A stretch of 35,015 nt of DNA from Bacillota bacterium (lineage in GTDB: Bacteria > Bacillota > Sulfobacillia > Sulfobacillales > Sulfobacillaceae), in contig JAJYTS010000010.1 of NCBI GenBank assembly GCA_021792935.1, forward strand, positions 1 to 35,015, written 5' to 3'. The number at the start of each line of letters is the position of its first letter. The first letter of the stretch is position 1. This document shows, piece after piece, positions 16,404-25,544 of the stretch. Below the pieces are notes generated by a model. That model searched no databases and was not told where the DNA came from. It worked only from the letters and a program-made list of their open reading frames with translations. A program made the translations under genes and the position numbers.

Positions 16404-17282
16404 ATGCAAAAATTCGCGGTAATGGGTTTAGGCGCCTTGCTGCTATCTATTACCGGCTGCGGGGCGGCACAATCCCGCAAAAGCCATCAGTCCTGGCCAC
16501 AACTTACGGTCCAGGTCCAAGGGGCTGGCAGCCTGGATTTAGCGCCTCTAATTCTGGCACAAAAGCTAGGGTTTTTTCAAGAAAACCGCCTTCTCGTAAC
16601 CATCACTCAAAATCGAGAACCGGTTTCCATTGGCCCCACCGGCAAGTCCTGGCCTTTAATTGGATATCTCACCCTACGCCCCGACATGGTGCTCATCTCG
16701 GAATCTCCTGATCCCGCCTTTCGCTTGCGCGCCTTAAACCATTTGCCCCTGGTGCTTTCCCAACCATTAGTGGGGCAGCGCCAGCTTGCCGAAAACGTTC
16801 TTTCCGCTCATCACGCCCAAATAACTCGCTGGTCGGTACTATCCAACGAGGACATCCAAAGCTTGTGGCGGCACGGCCATTTGCCTTGGGTGCTGGTAAC
16901 TCTGGAGGAGGCCGCACGGCTCAAAGCCATTAACCCCAAGAGCGCCATATTAGCATGGATCGGGGCTTCCACCGGGCCTATTCCGTCCATTATTATCACG
17001 GCAGACACGATTAATTCCAGGGAAACCCGCTTTATTGACGCCCTTAATCTGGCGCTATGGTATCTTCATACCACGCCTGCCAATACCATCGCGCAAAATC
17101 TGGGGGAGAAGAGAAGCCTCATTGAGGAGGCCCTGCGCTACCAATTTTGGCCCGCCACTACCTTCCCGGACCCTGCCGCCTATATACGCGGCCGCATCCC
17201 CTGGAATCCCCACTGGCCGTTATACCAACAAGCTGTCAACCCCGTCCCAGCCCGCAAAGCTCTTGGCTACCCCAAACCATAG
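16404..17282 (+). CDS. Orphan solute-binding-like lipoprotein (NMT1/SsuA-like)
   Basis: 292-residue predicted lipoprotein. The N-terminus has a short basic/hydrophobic signal ending in a lipobox, SITGC, so the mature form is likely membrane-anchored by Cys19 or so. The mature part begins with a stretch resembling periplasmic-binding proteins of the NMT1/SsuA type (GAGSLDLAPLILAQKLGFFQ). No permease or ATPase gene lies nearby, so it may be an orphan receptor, or may have drifted to another role. The upstream ribosome site is weak. An ATG at 16326 would bury the signal peptide, so ATG 16404 is preferred. The ligand is unknown. Confidence 0.7.
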   Translation: MQKFAVMGLGALLLSITGCGAAQSRKSHQSWPQLTVQVQGAGSLDLAPLILAQKLGFFQENRLLVTITQNREPVSIGPTGKSWPLIGYLTLRPDMVLISESPDPAFRLRALNHLPLVLSQPLVGQRQLAENVLSAHHAQITRWSVLSNEDIQSLWRHGHLPWVLVTLEEAARLKAINPKSAILAWIGASTGPIPSIIITADTINSRETRFIDALNLALWYLHTTPANTIAQNLGEKRSLIEEALRYQFWPATTFPDPAAYIRGRIPWNPHWPLYQQAVNPVPARKALGYPKP

Positions 17283-17794
17283 CGGCCGCGGGTCATCTCC
17301 ATCAGTTGAAGCTCGGCGCATCCTAAGAGACGCCCGGTCGCGGCCAAGCGCGCCACGGGACGGAACCCGACCTTGCGATAGCTGTGAATGGCCCGTCCAT
17401 TGTCGGACCGCACTCGCAAATAGACACGCTCCAGCGATAGTATCCGGAAAGCTGCCAAAAGCGCCTCCATCAAAGCTTCCGTCCCATAGCCGCGATTCCA
17501 ATATTTCTTGTCGCCGATGGAAATGCGGACCTCCGCTTCCCGTGCCCGCCACAGAATTTGCAGCAATTCCACATCGCCAATTAACCGCCCGATGTCATCC
17601 ACAATGCCAAACACCAAACGGGTTCGATCCCGAACCAATGATGCCCACCAATCCTGATAGTTTTCATCCACTGAAAACTTTTTTCCGGTCAGCTCAAATA
17701 AATCCGGATCGTTATCCCATGCCATCAATGCCGGAACATCGTCGTGCCGCAATCGACGAATCCGCCTGTACTCATTGGTTAGAGACAGAATCAC
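17267..17794 (-). CDS. GNAT family N-acetyltransferase
   Basis: Acetyl-CoA-dependent N-acyltransferase, RimJ/RimL-like by layout. The 175-residue protein carries the acetyl-CoA-binding segment near residues 92-105 (YWNRGYGTEALMEALL, the Q/RxxGxG/A pattern). It ends with RVRSDNGRAIHSYRKVGFRPVA, a classic GNAT beta4-beta5 region. The start is GTG 17794 with AGGTG five bases upstream. The 3' end overlaps the convergent lipoprotein gene by 16 bases. The substrate (ribosomal protein, polyamine, drug or other) is not determinable. Confidence 0.88.
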   Translation of the reverse strand: MILSLTNEYRRIRRLRHDDVPALMAWDNDPDLFELTGKKFSVDENYQDWWASLVRDRTRLVFGIVDDIGRLIGDVELLQILWRAREAEVRISIGDKKYWNRGYGTEALMEALLAAFRILSLERVYLRVRSDNGRAIHSYRKVGFRPVARLAATGRLLGCAELQLMEMTRGRYGLG

Positions 17795-17992
17795 GTTGTC
17801 ACCTCGCCACGAAGTCGCCCCATAAGTCATTCGACGAAAAACGCGAAGCTCCTTGTCCCCTACGTGCCGTTGCGGCCGGAGTCTAATGGAAAGACTGGTA
17901 CAACCCACCAACTAGGCATGGGCTGCCCATCTCTATTGATATGTCACCAAGGGTCTAGGGGACACTGGGGAAAAATCGTGGGGGTGAGCGAC

Positions 17993-18021
17993 TTGACCGG
18001 CATGGGGCAATTGAGTAGCTT
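17993..18021 (+). promoter_or_regulatory. Candidate promoter giving a leaderless phosphatase mRNA
   Basis: TTGACC and TAGCTT are separated by 17 bases. The expected transcription start is about 18028, which is the A of the gene's ATG. There is no Shine-Dalgarno sequence in the region just before the start, which fits a leaderless transcript. Confidence 0.4.
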
Positions 18022-18027
18022 TGTCCT

Positions 18028-18621
18028 ATGGGCAATCTAGCGGGTAAAACCTTATGGGTTATGAGGCACGGACGGCCAAACGTTCCCCCTAACCCTCTTC
18101 TTATGACGAAAACCGAATTTAACCACTATCTGCATCAATACGATGTAGCAGGGCTGAGCCCCACGGAAGCGCGGCGCCTCACGGCGATGTACGAAGAATT
18201 CCCCAGGCCAGACCTCGTGATCGCCTCGGACTTGCCGCGCGCCAAGCAAACGGCGGAGCTGTTTGGCGGCGACGCCCCGCTCATCGTTGACTCGCTGTTT
18301 CGCGAAATTCCTGTGAAAGTGCCAGAATCGAGCACCTGGTTCTTGGATCGCCGCTGGCCCGGCGAATTTTGGTGGAGCTATCTACGTTCCTCCTGGTTTT
18401 TTGATATTCCTCCCGAAGGCCGCAAACGGTCCACGGAAAGAAGTCGGAAAGCGGTAGAAAAAATTGTCGAATGGCAACAGCAAGCCGAACAATTGGCCAT
18501 CGTGTCTCACTCCGGCTTCCTTCTTGTCACCATCCATCTCATGATACAAATGAACCTTATTCAGGGGCGTTGGCTCCCCCACATCGCCTTCGGGCAGCCC
18601 ACCCGCTATCAATGGCGCTAA
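18028..18621 (+). CDS. Histidine phosphatase superfamily (phosphoglycerate mutase-like) protein
   Basis: 197-residue cofactor-independent-looking member of the histidine phosphatase clan. The catalytic motif is MRHG at residues 12-15. A second conserved motif reads SDLPRAKQTAELF, and the late catalytic His lies in VSHSGF. The central portion, with several Trp and Phe, is longer and less typical than in PhoE/GpmB. It may hydrolyse small phosphoesters; the substrate is unknown. It converges with EngB and overlaps its end by four bases. Confidence 0.85.
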   Translation: MGNLAGKTLWVMRHGRPNVPPNPLLMTKTEFNHYLHQYDVAGLSPTEARRLTAMYEEFPRPDLVIASDLPRAKQTAELFGGDAPLIVDSLFREIPVKVPESSTWFLDRRWPGEFWWSYLRSSWFFDIPPEGRKRSTERSRKAVEKIVEWQQQAEQLAIVSHSGFLLVTIHLMIQMNLIQGRWLPHIAFGQPTRYQWR

Positions 18622-19190
18622 ATCGTTAATCCTAACCCGCGAATGGCGCCGCGTACCTGGTCCAAGCCCTCGCCAGTGCGGTTAGAGACGAGGAAGACAG
18701 GACGTTGGTATTGCTCCACCAGCTTCTCATGCCGATCGCGCTGCTGTGCCCGGTTCAAGCGGTCCATTTTGCTGGCGGCCACGACAAGTAAAATATTGCG
18801 TGAATCCGCCCACCGCACCACCATTTGCTCTTCCTCCTCCGCATCTCGGCGCGCGTCTTGAATCAACACGCCTCCGACTAAGGGCTGGCGATGGGCTAAA
18901 TAATCCTCCACCGCTTGTCCAAAGATTTCGCGTGCTTTATGCGAGGCGCGCGCATACCCAAACCCGGGAAGGTCGACAATATACCAGGATGGCATGGTGT
19001 AGAAATGAATTCGTTGCGTGCGCCCGGGGGTGCTGCTGGTATGTGCCGCCTTAACCCCCAAAAGCGCATTAATTAAGGACGATTTGCCCGCATTGGATCG
19101 GCCCATGAAAGCCACCTCGGTCAGACCGTCACGGGGCATCTCCAACGAACTCAGGGCGGACGCGGCCAAGCGGCCCTTGCTTTGACTCAA
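18618..19190 (-). CDS. ysxC: EngB/YsxC ribosome-assembly GTPase
   Basis: Essential small GTPase for large-subunit ribosome assembly. The 190-residue protein has G1 GRSNAGKSS at residues 30-38, G3 DLPGFGYA, and G4 SKMDRL (a TKxD variant). The switch region contains STPGRTQ. The start is TTG 19190, overlapping the lon stop as TTGA, so it is translationally coupled. The lon-ysxC order matches Bacillus. Confidence 0.95.
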   Translation of the reverse strand: MSQSKGRLAASALSSLEMPRDGLTEVAFMGRSNAGKSSLINALLGVKAAHTSSTPGRTQRIHFYTMPSWYIVDLPGFGYARASHKAREIFGQAVEDYLAHRQPLVGGVLIQDARRDAEEEEQMVVRWADSRNILLVVAASKMDRLNRAQQRDRHEKLVEQYQRPVFLVSNRTGEGLDQVRGAIRGLGLTI

Positions 19191-21496
19191 CCTTCTCCCT
19201 CCAATTGAAACGCGTGTGCCAACACCTCGTCCATATGCTGGACCAGATTCACTTTCAAGTGCCGCCGAACATACGCGGGCAAATCCTCCAAATCCCGACG
19301 ATTGCGCTCTGGAATAATGACTTCGCCAATTCCGGCGCGGTGGGCGGCCAATATCTTTTCCTTAATCCCCCCGACCGGCAGCACTCGTCCCCTCAAGGTA
19401 ATTTCTCCGGTCATGGCTAAATCAGCGCGGGTAGGACGTCCATTTAAAGCCGAAATCATGGCCGTGGCCATGGCGATGCCGGCGGACGGGCCGTCTTTAG
19501 GAATGGCCCCTTCTGGCACGTGCACGTGCAAATCGGTGCTCTCGTCAAAGTTCTCGGGAACCCCTAAGTGGCTTTGATGGGAGCGAATGTAGCTCAGCCC
19601 GGCATGCGCGGACTCCTGCATGACATCCCCCAACTTTCCCGTAAGGGTGAGCCGTCCTTTGCCCGGCATGGCGCTAACTTCCACCGCCATAATATCGCCG
19701 CCCACGTCCGTGACCGCCAATCCCGTCACCACCCCCACTTCTCCCTGATTCTCCGCCGTAGGATGATAAACCTGGGGTTTGCCCAAATACTTTCCTAAAT
19801 TCTGGGTGGTAACGCGAACCCGCTCATAGCGGCCATCCACAATTTCGCGAGCCGCTTTGCGGCATAACGTAGCCAACTCGCGTTCAAGTTGGCGCACCCC
19901 CGCCTCACGGGTATACTGCGAGATAACCCGCGCTAATGCCGGCCTCCCTAGTCTGACCTGATCCATGCTCAACCCATGCTGACGCATTTGCCGGGGCCAT
20001 AAATAGCGTTCAGCGATTCGCAGTTTCTCTTCTTCGGTATACCCGGGAATCGCGATCATTTCCATACGATCGCGCAAGGGTCGCGGTATCAAATGCGCTA
20101 AGTTGGCGGTGGTGACAAACATCACCTCGGACAAATCAAAAGGGGTTTCAATATAATGGTCCGAAAAATGATGATTTTGTTCTGGATCCAGCACTTCCAG
20201 CAAGGCGGCCGCCGGATCTCCCCGAAAGTCCGTCGCCATCTTATCCACCTCATCCAGCAAAAAGAGAGGATTGCGGGTTCCAGCCTGGCGCACGCCTTGG
20301 ATGATGCGCCCCGGCAAAGCCCCCACGTAGGTGCGGCGGTGCCCCCGTATCTCCGCTTCATCACGCACTCCGCCCAACGACGCCCGCACAAAGGCCCGGC
20401 CCATGGCCCGGGCTATGGAACGCGCCAAAGAAGTCTTCCCCACGCCTGGCGGTCCCACCAAACACAATATTGGACTCTTGAGCTCGCTCGACAAGGATCG
20501 CACCGCTAAATATTCTAAAATCCGTTCTTTGACGGGCTCTAATCCGAAGTGATCCTCCTCCAAAATCGCTTCGGCCTGTGGCAGCGACGTTTGTTGAGGA
20601 CTGGTGACAGTCCAGGGCAACTCTAAAAGCCAGTCAAGATACGTGCGGACAACCACGGCTTCCGCCGAACTGGACGACATTTTCCCCAGACGCCGTATTT
20701 CCCGCTCAATTTTTTCCCGCACGGTAGAGTCGAGATCCTCCATGGCTTCCAGCCGACTGAGAAACTCCGCTGTCTCTCCTTCGCCTTCCTCCGTCTCACC
20801 CAATTCCCGCTGAATCGCCTTTAACTGCTCTCGCAGATAATATTCCTTTTGGGTGTGCTCCATCTGTCGTCGCACGCGGCCAGAAATGCGTTTTTCAATT
20901 TCAACCAACTCAATTTGCCGCGACAAAATATCGGACACCCGGTTCAATCGCTCCGTTAAATCAAAGGCTTCCAAAATCTCTTGCTTTTCTTTCGTGCGAA
21001 TATCCAAGTTGGCCGCAACGGTGTCGGCAAAATGCCCGGGATGCTCCGCGCTCAGCGCCGTTACCGCATCCTGAGACAACTTGCGCGAGTTGCGGGCGTA
21101 CACTTCGACCAAATCCATCATTGCGTGGGTCAACGCAGTCACCTCGCCATTCGTGACAGCCTCTTCGGACACTTCCTCAACCTGGGCCCACATGAGATCG
21201 TCACTATCGGTGATATCGAGCACGCGACACCGAAACCGGCCTTCCACCACCACTTTGGCTCCGCTAGAGGGCATCTTCAGCATTTGCTTGACTTCCGCGA
21301 CGACCCCCACACGATAGAGGTCATCCTCGCCCGGATTATCCTCCCGTGTATCCTTCTGCGCGACCAGCAACAGCAAACGCTCACCTAACATGGCTTGCTC
21401 CAACGCGCTCAAACTTTTGGGGCGTCCGATTTCCAGCGGCACAACCATCGACGGATAGACTAGCACGCCACGCAGCGGCAACAACGGTAGTTCCAC
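19187..21496 (-). CDS. lon: ATP-dependent Lon protease (LonA)
   Basis: Soluble AAA+ serine-lysine protease that degrades misfolded and regulatory proteins. The 769-residue protein has an N-terminal substrate-binding LON domain, a long coiled coil, a P-loop in GPPGVGKTS and Walker [10 protein letters not shown]. The proteolytic dyad is Ser671 in PKDGPSAG and Lys714 in GGIKEK. The start is GTG 21496, with GGGAGG eight bases upstream; the frame continues to 21547 but runs through the lonB terminator. It overlaps ysxC by four bases. Confidence 0.96.
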   Translation of the reverse strand: MELPLLPLRGVLVYPSMVVPLEIGRPKSLSALEQAMLGERLLLLVAQKDTREDNPGEDDLYRVGVVAEVKQMLKMPSSGAKVVVEGRFRCRVLDITDSDDLMWAQVEEVSEEAVTNGEVTALTHAMMDLVEVYARNSRKLSQDAVTALSAEHPGHFADTVAANLDIRTKEKQEILEAFDLTERLNRVSDILSRQIELVEIEKRISGRVRRQMEHTQKEYYLREQLKAIQRELGETEEGEGETAEFLSRLEAMEDLDSTVREKIEREIRRLGKMSSSSAEAVVVRTYLDWLLELPWTVTSPQQTSLPQAEAILEEDHFGLEPVKERILEYLAVRSLSSELKSPILCLVGPPGVGKTSLARSIARAMGRAFVRASLGGVRDEAEIRGHRRTYVGALPGRIIQGVRQAGTRNPLFLLDEVDKMATDFRGDPAAALLEVLDPEQNHHFSDHYIETPFDLSEVMFVTTANLAHLIPRPLRDRMEMIAIPGYTEEEKLRIAERYLWPRQMRQHGLSMDQVRLGRPALARVISQYTREAGVRQLERELATLCRKAAREIVDGRYERVRVTTQNLGKYLGKPQVYHPTAENQGEVGVVTGLAVTDVGGDIMAVEVSAMPGKGRLTLTGKLGDVMQESAHAGLSYIRSHQSHLGVPENFDESTDLHVHVPEGAIPKDGPSAGIAMATAMISALNGRPTRADLAMTGEITLRGRVLPVGGIKEKILAAHRAGIGEVIIPERNRRDLEDLPAYVRRHLKVNLVQHMDEVLAHAFQLEGEG

Positions 21497-21530
21497 TTTT
21501 TTCGCCTCCCAGCCTATAATACCACCCGCG

Positions 21531-21559
21531 AAAAAAGGGACCCTCACTTGAGGGACCCT
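21531..21559 (-). terminator. Intrinsic terminator after lonB
   Basis: On the minus strand AGGGTCCCTC and GAGGGTCCCT form a ten-base stem with one T-T mismatch, an AAGT loop, and a run of Ts. It lies 13 bases after the lonB stop, so lon has its own promoter or partial read-through. Confidence 0.85.
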
Positions 21560-21571
21560 GGCATATGATTG

Positions 21572-23263
21572 CTAGCGTGAAGATGGCATCCCCGGGCTGG
21601 CGGTCAAGAGCCCCGCCTCCAACACCGGGCGGCCCGGGGCCTCAGACGACTCCGGAACCACGACCGCCTGCTCCAGCACTTCGGTCAATACATCAATCGG
21701 CCGCACATCGATGGCCAGTGTCGCGAACAACTCCTGCCAATTGTCGCGGGGGATCAACACCCGGGTGCATCCGGCCTGCTGCGCCGCTTCCACTTTAGCC
21801 ACAATGCCACCGACCGGGCGCACTTGCCCGAGAATGGATAACTCTCCGGTCATAGCCAAACGATTGTCAATGTCTTTTCCGGTTATGGCGGAGTACACAG
21901 CGGTGGCGACCGCAATACCGGCAGAGGGGCCATCTAGGGGCACCCCACCCGGAAAATTCACATGCAAATCGTAATCCCGGGTTCGGATCCCCACCACGCT
22001 GGTTAACACCGTCAAGACATTTTCAATAGAGCTGCGCGCCATTGACTTGCGGCGAATGGTTCGGCCATGGCCCCCTAATTCCTCCTCGTCAACCACCCCG
22101 GTCACAAACAGCCGGCCTTGGCCGATTTCCGCTGGTCGAGCCACCGCCTCGACTTCCAGCACCGTACCCAAATTGGGTCCGTATACCGCCAAGCCGTTAA
22201 CGAGCCCAGTTTGCGGCTTTTCCGCCACTTTCTTTTCCGGCCGCGGGTTATATTGCCCAGAATTGACCACCCACTCCACATCGGCTCTGGTCACCAGCCC
22301 ACGCTCTTCCGTCATCGCTACCCCGGCGGAAATTTGTATCATGTTGACGGCTTCCCGCCCGTTGGTGGCGTACCGCCGCACCACCTCCAAGGCCCCTGGT
22401 TCCACGCCGATGCCCATGCGCCGTGCCGCGTTGTCGGCTATCTCGTGCACCTCGTCAGGCAACAGTGCCCGAAAATAGATCTCCAGGCACCGCGAACGAA
22501 TGGCCGGCGGGATATCTTGAGGCTGCCGCGTGGTGGCTCCTACCAAGCGAAAATCGGCCGGCAGCCCGTTTTCAAAGACATCCTGAATATGCAAAGGCAT
22601 ATTCTGATCTTCGGAGTTGTAATAGGCGGACTCCAGAAATACTTTGCGATCCTCCAGGACCTTTAGTAGTTTGTTCATCTGAATGGGATGCAACTCCCCG
22701 ATCTCATCAATAAAAAGAATGCCTCCGTGCGCCTTGGTGACAGCGCCCGGCTTGGGTTGCGGTATCCCTGCCATTCCCATCGGGCCCGCTCCTTGATATA
22801 TAGGATCATGAACCGAGCCGATGAGAGGATCGGCAATGCCCCGTTCGTCAAAACGAGCCGTAGTCGCGTCCAACTCAATAAACTTGGCATCAGAAAGGAA
22901 CGGCGACCAAGATTTTTTCTTGGCTTCTTCCAACACCAACCGGGCGGCCGCCGTTTTTCCCACCCCAGGCGGCCCATAAACCACCACATGTTGGGGATTC
23001 GGTCCGCACAGAGCCGCCTTCAATGCCCGGATTCCATCGGTTTGACCCACGATTTCATCAAAGGACGCGGGACGAGTCTGCTCGGACAGGGGTTCACTCA
23101 AGCTAATTGCCCGCATACGACGCAATTTATCAATCTCTTTTTTGGATTCGCGCTCTACCGCCACCTTGGCACCCCGCTGGGATTTCAAGGCATTCCAAAA
23201 ATATAGGCCGATTACCGCCACCAGCAAAAATTGCACAACCGTCACGATGGTTTGAAAGTTCAC
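21572..23263 (-). CDS. lonB: LonB, membrane-anchored ATP-dependent protease
   Basis: 563-residue LonB of the Bacillota type, expressed in the forespore in Bacillus. An N-terminal helix (residues 8-26) anchors the protein. The AAA+ module has the P-loop GPPGVGKT at residues 97-104 and Walker B GILFIDEIGEL. The serine-lysine protease domain carries Ser447 in PLDGPSAG and Lys490 in GGIVAK, spaced 43 apart as in Lon. The start is GTG 23263 with GGAGGG closely upstream. It lacks the LonA N-terminal domain. Confidence 0.95.
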   Translation of the reverse strand: MNFQTIVTVVQFLLVAVIGLYFWNALKSQRGAKVAVERESKKEIDKLRRMRAISLSEPLSEQTRPASFDEIVGQTDGIRALKAALCGPNPQHVVVYGPPGVGKTAAARLVLEEAKKKSWSPFLSDAKFIELDATTARFDERGIADPLIGSVHDPIYQGAGPMGMAGIPQPKPGAVTKAHGGILFIDEIGELHPIQMNKLLKVLEDRKVFLESAYYNSEDQNMPLHIQDVFENGLPADFRLVGATTRQPQDIPPAIRSRCLEIYFRALLPDEVHEIADNAARRMGIGVEPGALEVVRRYATNGREAVNMIQISAGVAMTEERGLVTRADVEWVVNSGQYNPRPEKKVAEKPQTGLVNGLAVYGPNLGTVLEVEAVARPAEIGQGRLFVTGVVDEEELGGHGRTIRRKSMARSSIENVLTVLTSVVGIRTRDYDLHVNFPGGVPLDGPSAGIAVATAVYSAITGKDIDNRLAMTGELSILGQVRPVGGIVAKVEAAQQAGCTRVLIPRDNWQELFATLAIDVRPIDVLTEVLEQAVVVPESSEAPGRPVLEAGLLTASPGMPSSR

Positions 23264-23606
23264 GCTTTCCCTCCTTCCACCCGGAAAAGTTCGATTCTAG
23301 TGTGGCCAAAATCCGACGCTCTAAAGCGCCAAATCATGGCGATGCATCCACCAGTCACGCAAAGAAGGGTGCGAAAAGGGAGTTGCAGCGAGTCGGCTCT
23401 TCCCCGGTTTAGACAAGCGCAAAACCATGTGACCCGATAATACTTGAACTAATGAATGAGGGAATTAATGCGGAAGTCAAAACATAAATTTTGAGGGCCA
23501 TGAGGGCCGCGTGAGACCTTCCAACAAAAAGCGGCTGGGAACCGTGCCGCCAGAGGTCCGATCTGCCCCCGCACGACCTCGAGATCCCCAGCCGCCGACC
23601 CGCGTC
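23264..23606 (-). other. Intergenic region between lonB and sat-cysC
   Basis: No gene seen in the 343 bases. The lonB-proximal part holds the ribosome site. The sat-cysC-proximal 75 bases hold the large hairpin listed separately. A minus-strand TTGACT occurs around 23470-23480, but no well-spaced -10 box follows it. Confidence 0.6.
23526..23595 (-). terminator. Large bipartite 3' hairpin of the sulfurylase/APS kinase gene
   Basis: On the minus strand GCGGCTGGG and CCCAGCCGC pair around about 47 bases, inside which GAGGTC and GACCTC form a second stem. A TTTTTG tail follows. It starts 12 bases after the stop codon. The outer stem plus T-run suits an intrinsic terminator, but the internal hairpin is more elaborate than needed. 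Confidence 0.7.
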
Positions 23607-25301
23607 TTATTCGACCACGACAGTAGACAAAACATCGGGGTCCAACGCGTCTAGCACGCCTTTTTCTTCAAGAAAGTTTATGACGTCTTGTAAATCATCC
23701 TGAAAGGTCTTTTCACCGGAAACAATGGTCAAATCGGGCGTTTCTGGCACTTCATAGGGAGATTGGATGCCGGTCATATCCAAAATTTCTCCGTGGCGAG
23801 CCTGGCGGTATAACCCCTTGGGATCACGCCGCTCACATTCCTGTAGCGAGGTGGCTACATAGATTTCAAAAAAGTCACCCCAGGGCTCAACCGTCTCGCG
23901 AAAACGGCGCCGCCCTTCAGCCACCGGGGCTACCATCGCGGCTACCACCAGCCCTCCATGGCGAACAACCAAATTGGAGACAAAGCCTACCCGCACTATG
24001 TTTTCAATGCGGTCTTCACGACTAAACCCGAGTCCGCGGGAAAGATGCCGCCGGATGACATCGCCGTCCAGCAAGGTAACCGGACGTTCATCCCGCAAGG
24101 TCAGCACGTTGCGCAAGGCACTGGCTAGAGTGCTTTTGCCTGACGCGGGAAGTCCGGTGAGAAAAATAACGGCACCCCGTTTCGTCTTTCCGTAGGCATG
24201 ATGCAGTACTTCTTGCACAGGCTTAGGAGCGTACCAGTCCGGCAGAGGTTCGCCGTTTTGGAGCATGGTTCGGACCCGCGTTCCTGACAACTGCATGATC
24301 TTTGATTTGGTTTCAGCCGACACCGCCACGTAGCGGCTTTGCCCGGGATCCCAGGCATACTCGGGAAAGGTGAGGGTGGTGATTTGCATCTCCGGCTTGA
24401 GGCGGTCAATAAGTTCCTGCGCCTCAAACGGGGGATACCAAAATCCATCTGGACGGTTGGGATTCTTTCCCGGATCGGCCGGCGCCCGACCCACAATGAA
24501 ATAATTGGCCCCAAAATTTTGGCGAATCAGTGCGTGCCATACCGCTTCGCGCGGCCCAGCCATCCGCATCGCCAGGGGCAACGTGGCCAGAGTGACCGAA
24601 GGAGTTCCGTCGCTCGCTGCCGGGTAGCTCTGTGTCAAGGCCCAAATCGCCTTTAACCGAACCGCAGGCGGCAGATCGCCCGGCTTGGTGGGACCGGTCG
24701 TGGGATGAAGCAACAAATGGCCGCCAATTTCCTCACGGGCCTTTTCCGTGAGTGAATAATGCCCGCCATGCATAGCGTTGCGGGTATGAAAGGCCACCAC
24801 CGGCTGACCAAGACGATTAAACCGCGCCTTTAGTTCTCCCGGTGTACGGTACAGGGGGAGAAAGTCGACCCGCCGGGCTAGGTCAAGTCTCTCCAAATTT
24901 AAAGGCTCAACGCTTCCGCCCACGCACCAGGCTTCTCGCCGAAACAGCGCCGCCACCCCTTCATGGCGACTATCGGTGGTCCCATAAACCGCCAACGCTT
25001 CCCTCTCCAAATCCGCCTTAAAAACATCCTCGACATTCAATAAGGCCAACGGCGTCCGATCTTCCCGAGCCAGAATCACCCCGTCGCCGTGATGAAGCGC
25101 TCCCGCAAAAGCTTCCGTAACACCCAACACAATAGGAATGGGCCAAAGTTCGCCCGACTGGAGGGTCATACTTTTCAGAACAGACCGATAATCGCCCCCC
25201 GTAAGAAACCCTGTCAAAGGGGCAAAAGCCCCCGTCAATAGTAGATCCAAATCGCATCGCTGCTGAAGCGTCAATACCCACACCATTTTGTCCACTGCCA
25301 C
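23607..25301 (-). CDS. Bifunctional ATP sulfurylase / APS kinase (PAPS synthesis)
   Basis: Fused enzyme that would make APS from sulfate and ATP and phosphorylate it to PAPS. The N-terminal half has the HxGH site in FHTRNAMHGGH (residues 171-181), GRAPADPG at 271-278 and SGTRVRTML at 339-347. From about residue 375 an APS kinase domain has the P-loop GLPASGKST, DGD at 412-414 and the FSREDRIEN and DPKGLYRQA motifs. The sulfurylase motifs deviate from consensus: QTRN is HTRN, and GRDHAGPG lacks its Asp-His. Activity of that half is therefore less certain. GTG 25301 has AGGA nearby; GTG 25295 and ATG 25286 are alternatives. Confidence 0.88.
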   Translation of the reverse strand: MAVDKMVWVLTLQQRCDLDLLLTGAFAPLTGFLTGGDYRSVLKSMTLQSGELWPIPIVLGVTEAFAGALHHGDGVILAREDRTPLALLNVEDVFKADLEREALAVYGTTDSRHEGVAALFRREAWCVGGSVEPLNLERLDLARRVDFLPLYRTPGELKARFNRLGQPVVAFHTRNAMHGGHYSLTEKAREEIGGHLLLHPTTGPTKPGDLPPAVRLKAIWALTQSYPAASDGTPSVTLATLPLAMRMAGPREAVWHALIRQNFGANYFIVGRAPADPGKNPNRPDGFWYPPFEAQELIDRLKPEMQITTLTFPEYAWDPGQSRYVAVSAETKSKIMQLSGTRVRTMLQNGEPLPDWYAPKPVQEVLHHAYGKTKRGAVIFLTGLPASGKSTLASALRNVLTLRDERPVTLLDGDVIRRHLSRGLGFSREDRIENIVRVGFVSNLVVRHGGLVVAAMVAPVAEGRRRFRETVEPWGDFFEIYVATSLQECERRDPKGLYRQARHGEILDMTGIQSPYEVPETPDLTIVSGEKTFQDDLQDVINFLEEKGVLDALDPDVLSTVVVE

Positions 25302-25544
25302 ACATCCTCGTTGTCGACTAATACCGGCGTCTTACAATCCATAATCCTTTCGCGACAATCCCACAGCTTGTCCCTTTTAAACGCGAAAATGGATTTCCCC
25401 GTTCATGACTCTAATACTATACCCTACCGCATTAAGAGGCCCGATGGTCAATTTTTGGGGAATTTAAGTCATAATTCAGCCGTGCCGCCGACACCCGTGG
25501 TACCATGGGGTCAACACTGCCCCGTCGACAAGGAGACTTCACGC
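25302..25544. other. Divergent intergenic region between PAPS synthase and sulfotransferase
   Basis: 243 bases separate two divergent coding starts, so promoters for both must lie here. I see only weak boxes in either direction and no obvious inverted-repeat operator. Some plus-strand reading frame continues upstream from the sulfotransferase but lacks a ribosome site. Confidence 0.5.

Noticed and set aside
17035-17886. Long plus-strand ORF opposite the GNAT gene
   Set aside because: It is a shadow of the lipoprotein and GNAT genes, rich in Pro/Arg/Ser and without motifs.
21503-21520. Plus-strand TATAAT between lon and lonB
   Set aside because: No matching -35 and no plus-strand gene downstream; its complement may contribute to a lon promoter, but that cannot be shown.
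23420-23490. Sigma-A promoter for lonB in the gap upstream
   Set aside because: A TTGACT and a TATTAT occur but are 32 bases apart; other pairings are poor.
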